Shown in pieces: positions 5,707 to 8,375 of a DNA stretch of 8,375 nucleotides (the stretch's first letter is position 1; each line of letters begins with the position of its first letter). The translations under genes were made by a program, and so were the position numbers. The notes below the pieces were generated by a model. The model did no database searches and was not told the DNA's origin. It saw nothing but the letters and a program-made list of their open reading frames with translations. This DNA comes from Lachnospiraceae bacterium (GTDB taxonomy: Bacteria; Bacillota; Clostridia; Lachnospirales; Lachnospiraceae): assembly GCA_003535955.1 (NCBI GenBank), contig DPZM01000244.1, forward strand, positions 1 to 8,375, written 5' to 3'.

Positions 5707-8196
5707 TTATTTTGTTACCGTGATCTTACATTCATTTCTAATACCACCAGTTATCGTATAAACCGTTACCTCTCCCTCGCTCACTCCCGTGACTTTGCCG
5801 CCCGGCTCAACAGTCGCGATACTGACATTTTCCGACTTCCATTCTATATCGGTCTTCTTAAGCCTGGTATTCTTAAGCGCCACCGTGGTGGTCCTGCCCA
5901 CCTTGACCTTGGCAGTATCCTTCGCTATGGAAGGAGCCTTTACATAGATATCGCATGGATAATCCTTACCGTCGACAGTGGCGATGATCCGTACGGGCTT
6001 GTTATCCGCCGAAGCTTTAAGGCCTGTAACGATAACCTTGCCGGTCGTCAGTCCCTTCTTGTTCTTCTGAGCCTCCACCGTCAATCCCGATGTATCTTCC
6101 GATGCAAATGTTACCCCTGATGTCTCGCCCACATTACCCATCTTGATCGGGAGTTTCTGGCCTGTCATCACTGTATATGAAGGCTTGGCGAATTTCGGGA
6201 ACTTAACAGTGACCGTTGCCTTTACAATATAATTTTTTATGGCTCCGTTTTTCCCTTTTTGGGAGATGATCACGCTGATCGGAGCATTCCCCGGTGCCTT
6301 TGCCGTGATGACACCCTCGGAACTTATCGCGACGATTTTTTCCTTCCCGCTTGAAAATCCCATAAACTTGTAACCGCTGCCCTTAGGCAGGTTGCTTATG
6401 GCATCATAGACCGATACCTGCTGTCCCTCATAGGTGAGAGGCTTTGCGAATTTTACAAGGGGCTTTGGCAATATGCTTATCGCAACGCTGCCGTAGTCTT
6501 CCTTATTATATTTATCCCTTACGGTCACGGTAACGTTTCCGGCCTTGCTTAAATTGAGGATTCCTTTTTTATTGACAGAAGCATACCCCGAGGGAGCAAC
6601 CAAGAATTCAAAATCATCAGCCGTACATTCACCTCCGAAGAATGCCGTGGAAACATCCACCTGCTCTCCGGCGATCATGGTGACGCCAAGTGACTTGCCG
6701 GGGCTTTTTACGATCACTCTCGCCGCGGCCGACCTTGTCACTTCCACATTGTCGAATTTCTCTGTCGCGACAACGGTAACGGTCGCCTCCCCCTTGCTCA
6801 CAGGGGAAATGGTCGCAGACCTTCCGTCAGACGATCTTGTGATCTTTATACATCCATTGTCAGTAGTCCATGCAATGGCCGGGTGACTTTCCATGGGCGT
6901 TACCGCTGCGTTCAGTACCGCTGTCGAGTCAAGCGGGAGTACGATGTTTGACTTATCAAGGGTTATACTGTTGACCATCAGGCTCTCATCAACCTTCCAC
7001 TTGGCATAAAGCGTGATGTCATGATCGACTGCATCATTCCTGAAATTCCAGGCCTTGGTCAGCTCCGGATCCTTGTACCACCCTGCAAAGGCATACCTGT
7101 TTTTCACGGGCGGGGCCGGTTCGGACACATGCTTTGACTTTATCACCCTGACTGACGGTACTGCCGAGCCGCCGTTGCTTTCAAACCTGCATTCGCAGCT
7201 TTCCACATAACGGGTCACGTAATAGTCCGCCGACTCTACGGCCTTTCTTGACAGGACTCGGCCCCAGTGGATCGAGCTGTTATAATTCCCCTCCGCTATG
7301 ACCACATTATCCTCGTTCTTTTGAAGTATTATCACGGAATGCGTGTCATTATTGATACGCAGGATGTCGCCCGTCCTGAGCTTGTCATATACCACATTTG
7401 TATACTCAAATGCGGGAATACTCCCAAATGCCGCATCGGAGAGTATCATGGCAAAGGCCACACATCCTCCGCCAAGATAGGATGAATACGGCCAGTCGGA
7501 GCCGGAGGGGTAATACGTATATTTCCATTCATATTTATCGCTGTTTGTCCACCGTCTTCCTTCGGGATATTCCGCCTGCATTGCCAGCATCCTGTTGAGG
7601 ATCTCGGTCTCGTCTTCCGTATAGGGAACCGACGGAGCCGCATCGGGGGATAATAAATCCTCATCCGTATCGCTGTAACAGGCTTCTATATCAGCTTCGT
7701 CACCAGGACCGGCTTCCGTATCGCGGTCGGCTTCCGTATCCGCATCCTTACCCGCCTCGGGGCCAAAGGTTGCAATATAGAAACCGGTGTCGGAATAGGC
7801 TTCATCCGCGATCTCATAACCTGATTTGGTCCCGGCTTCATCCACGATCCCATAACCTGATTTGGCCCCGGCTTCATCCGCGATCCCATAACCTGATTTG
7901 GCCCCGGCTTTGTATGATTCTTCTCCGAATGCCTTTGCCGGCTCAACGAACTGTACCCCTTCTTCTGCCACCTCCGAAAGCTCACCGGTCTGTTCTCTTT
8001 CTCCGGAAGCCTTCATAAGCCCTCCGGCTTGTACTACTTCTCCCGATATCTTCGAAAGCTCACCGGCCTGTTCTCTTTCTCCGGCAGCCTTCGTAAGTCC
8101 TCCGGCTTGTACCGGAACCGGGGTCACCGCTCCGGATACTACTGCCACGGATACTGCCAAAAGCAAAGTAACAGTTTTCTTCAATAGTTTTCTCAT
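5707..8196 (-). CDS. secreted multidomain protein: CHAP/papain-like domain, Listeria-Bacteroides repeat and Ig-like domains
   Basis: Large exported protein of 829 residues. The start at 8196 is chosen because AAAGGAGG lies 5 bases upstream and the protein then begins with a textbook signal peptide (MRKLLKKTVTLLLAV, cleavage likely after VQA at 31); the longer frame from 8232 would add 12 charged residues. Order of parts: 26-residue repeats (30-81 plus a partial third copy), 12-residue repeats (97-132), an acidic stretch (148-180), and a cysteine-peptidase/amidase-like domain (about 195-330) with C245 in GGGCVAFAMILSDAAFG, H286 in NDTHSVIIL and N304 in AEGNYNSSIHWGR. Next come a Listeria-Bacteroides repeat (about 335-401, AFAGWYKDPE, ITLYAKW) and a BIG2-like domain (about 406-497). 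Further beta-rich Ig-like modules run to 752 and a final BIG2-like domain ends the protein. I see no LPXTG, SLH or choline-binding anchor. It may cleave peptidoglycan or peptides, or serve as an adhesin with an inactive domain. It is translated ahead of the lipoprotein hydrolase. Confidence 0.85.
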   Translation of the reverse strand: MRKLLKKTVTLLLAVSVAVVSGAVTPVPVQAGGLTKAAGEREQAGELSKISGEVVQAGGLMKASGEREQTGELSEVAEEGVQFVEPAKAFGEESYKAGAKSGYGIADEAGAKSGYGIVDEAGTKSGYEIADEAYSDTGFYIATFGPEAGKDADTEADRDTEAGPGDEADIEACYSDTDEDLLSPDAAPSVPYTEDETEILNRMLAMQAEYPEGRRWTNSDKYEWKYTYYPSGSDWPYSSYLGGGCVAFAMILSDAAFGSIPAFEYTNVVYDKLRTGDILRINNDTHSVIILQKNEDNVVIAEGNYNSSIHWGRVLSRKAVESADYYVTRYVESCECRFESNGGSAVPSVRVIKSKHVSEPAPPVKNRYAFAGWYKDPELTKAWNFRNDAVDHDITLYAKWKVDESLMVNSITLDKSNIVLPLDSTAVLNAAVTPMESHPAIAWTTDNGCIKITRSSDGRSATISPVSKGEATVTVVATEKFDNVEVTRSAAARVIVKSPGKSLGVTMIAGEQVDVSTAFFGGECTADDFEFLVAPSGYASVNKKGILNLSKAGNVTVTVRDKYNKEDYGSVAISILPKPLVKFAKPLTYEGQQVSVYDAISNLPKGSGYKFMGFSSGKEKIVAISSEGVITAKAPGNAPISVIISQKGKNGAIKNYIVKATVTVKFPKFAKPSYTVMTGQKLPIKMGNVGETSGVTFASEDTSGLTVEAQKNKKGLTTGKVIVTGLKASADNKPVRIIATVDGKDYPCDIYVKAPSIAKDTAKVKVGRTTTVALKNTRLKKTDIEWKSENVSIATVEPGGKVTGVSEGEVTVYTITGGIRNECKITVTK
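7801..7908 (-). repeat. three tandem 36-bp coding repeats
   Basis: Three directly adjacent 36-bp units (7801-7836, 7837-7872, 7873-7908) differ at only a few bases each. They encode AGAKSGYGIADE, AGAKSGYGIVDE and AGTKSGYEIADE in the mature N-terminal region of the secreted protein, before its peptidase-like domain. The near identity indicates recent expansion, and the length keeps the frame. The repeats carry no recognisable fold and probably form a variable-length linker. Confidence 0.9.
7954..8109 (-). repeat. two tandem 78-bp coding repeats starting at the signal peptide cleavage site
   Basis: Units 8032-8109 and 7954-8031 each encode 26 residues beginning QAGGL and containing GEREQ-x-GELS; a decayed third unit follows (QFVEPAKAFGEE). 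The first unit starts with the last two residues of the predicted signal peptide (VQA), so the VQAGGL junction recurs at residues 55-60. The pattern points to duplication of the segment just after the export signal. Confidence 0.85.
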
Positions 8197-8201
8197 AGAT
8201 G

Positions 8202-8207
8202 CCTCCT
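8202..8207 (-). promoter_or_regulatory. ribosome binding site fixing the start of the secreted protein
   Basis: On the minus strand AGGAGG lies 5 bases before the ATG at 8196. A second purine-rich AAAAGGAGGGG lies about 10 bases further upstream, making a doubled Shine-Dalgarno region within an almost unbroken purine run (8202-8222). The ATG at 8230-8232 lacks a comparable site. Confidence 0.8.
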
Positions 8208-8232
8208 TTTTCCCCTCCTTTTGCCGGTCCAT

Positions 8233-8375
8233 TCATTCTTCATTTATTCTTTTATATTCTTATATATTCCCATTTATTCCTCATTTATTCTTCATTTACT
8301 CTTCGTTTTTTCTTCATTTACTCTTCGTTTTTTCTTCATTTACTCTTCGGTTTTCTTCATTTACTCTTCGGTTTT
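8233..8375. repeat. purine-rich tandem array with 10-11 and 22-bp period, upstream of the secreted protein gene
   Basis: The clear part is four direct units at 8291-8312, 8313-8334 (identical, 22 bp), 8335-8355 (21 bp) and 8356-8375 (cut by the window end), each starting TTCATTTACTCTTCG on the plus strand. Between 8233 and 8290 a simpler ATTC-bearing unit recurs at 8235, 8246, 8256, 8266, 8276 and 8287, a spacing of 10-11 bp. The 22-bp unit itself is two related 11-bp halves. The minus strand is almost all A, G and T, with AAAT or A-runs about once per helical turn, a pattern that can bend DNA. TATAAG/TATAAA-like -10 candidates lie at about 8251-8265, but no -35 is evident. The array must contain, or lie within, the promoter or leader region of the two-gene minus-strand unit. 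Confidence 0.85.

Noticed and set aside
5269..6120. 283-codon plus-strand open frame rich in FPPVFP repeats
   Set aside because: It is the antisense reading of the GNxx repeats and of the neighbouring coding sequence; the repeats keep it open by composition.
7801..7908. 36-bp direct repeats that might suggest a CRISPR array
   Set aside because: The units are contiguous without spacers, lie in frame inside a secreted protein, and no cas gene is nearby.
8197..8232. Upstream start at 8232 for the secreted protein
   Set aside because: It would place 12 mostly polar and charged residues before the signal peptide and has a poorer ribosome binding site than the ATG at 8196.
8291..8375. 22-bp direct repeats as a CRISPR or plasmid iteron array
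   Set aside because: No spacers separate the units, and there is no replication initiator gene or origin-like box cluster in the window. Iterons cannot be excluded beyond the right edge but nothing here supports them.

Overview
The window looks like chromosome from a Gram-positive anaerobe of the Clostridia, most likely a Lachnospiraceae-type gut or rumen bacterium. The evidence is moderate G+C, strong AGGAGG-type ribosome binding sites, a stand-alone (p)ppGpp synthetase of Firmicutes type, an OmpR/HisKA pair, and a large secreted protein joining a cysteine-peptidase-like domain to a Listeria-Bacteroides repeat and bacterial Ig-like domains. Genus cannot be decided from sequence reading alone. 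No phage, plasmid, tRNA or rRNA gene is visible.

Layout. Positions 36-1588 (minus strand) hold an AEC-family permease followed by a GNAT acetyltransferase, with a perfect hairpin in the 44-base gap. Positions 1589-1861 are a divergent intergenic region with a good sigma-A-type promoter facing right and a short decayed coding remnant. Positions 1895-4404 (plus strand) form a tight three-gene operon: small alarmone synthetase, response regulator, sensor kinase. Positions 4446-8196 (minus strand) form a two-gene unit: a secreted Ig-like/amidase-like protein of about 829 residues, then a lipoprotein alpha/beta hydrolase whose start lies one base after the upstream stop. Upstream of that unit, 8233-8375 is a purine-rich tandem array with a period close to one or two DNA helical turns, running off the window end.

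How the genes may work together (inference). The operon pairs an envelope sensor and its DNA-binding regulator with an enzyme that makes (p)ppGpp, so one signal could control both transcription and alarmone level. The minus-strand pair places two extracytoplasmic proteins, one soluble or wall-associated and one membrane-tethered, under a single unusual upstream region.

The most notable finding is not a gene. Four short hairpin elements share the loop core GGGACGGTTC (one copy is degenerate). Their stems differ in sequence but keep base pairing. One lies between AEC and GNAT, two lie as an inverted pair in frame inside the AEC coding sequence, and one lies between the convergent kinase and hydrolase genes. 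This is the signature of a REP-like dispersed mobile hairpin; no transposase that could mobilise it is present in the window.
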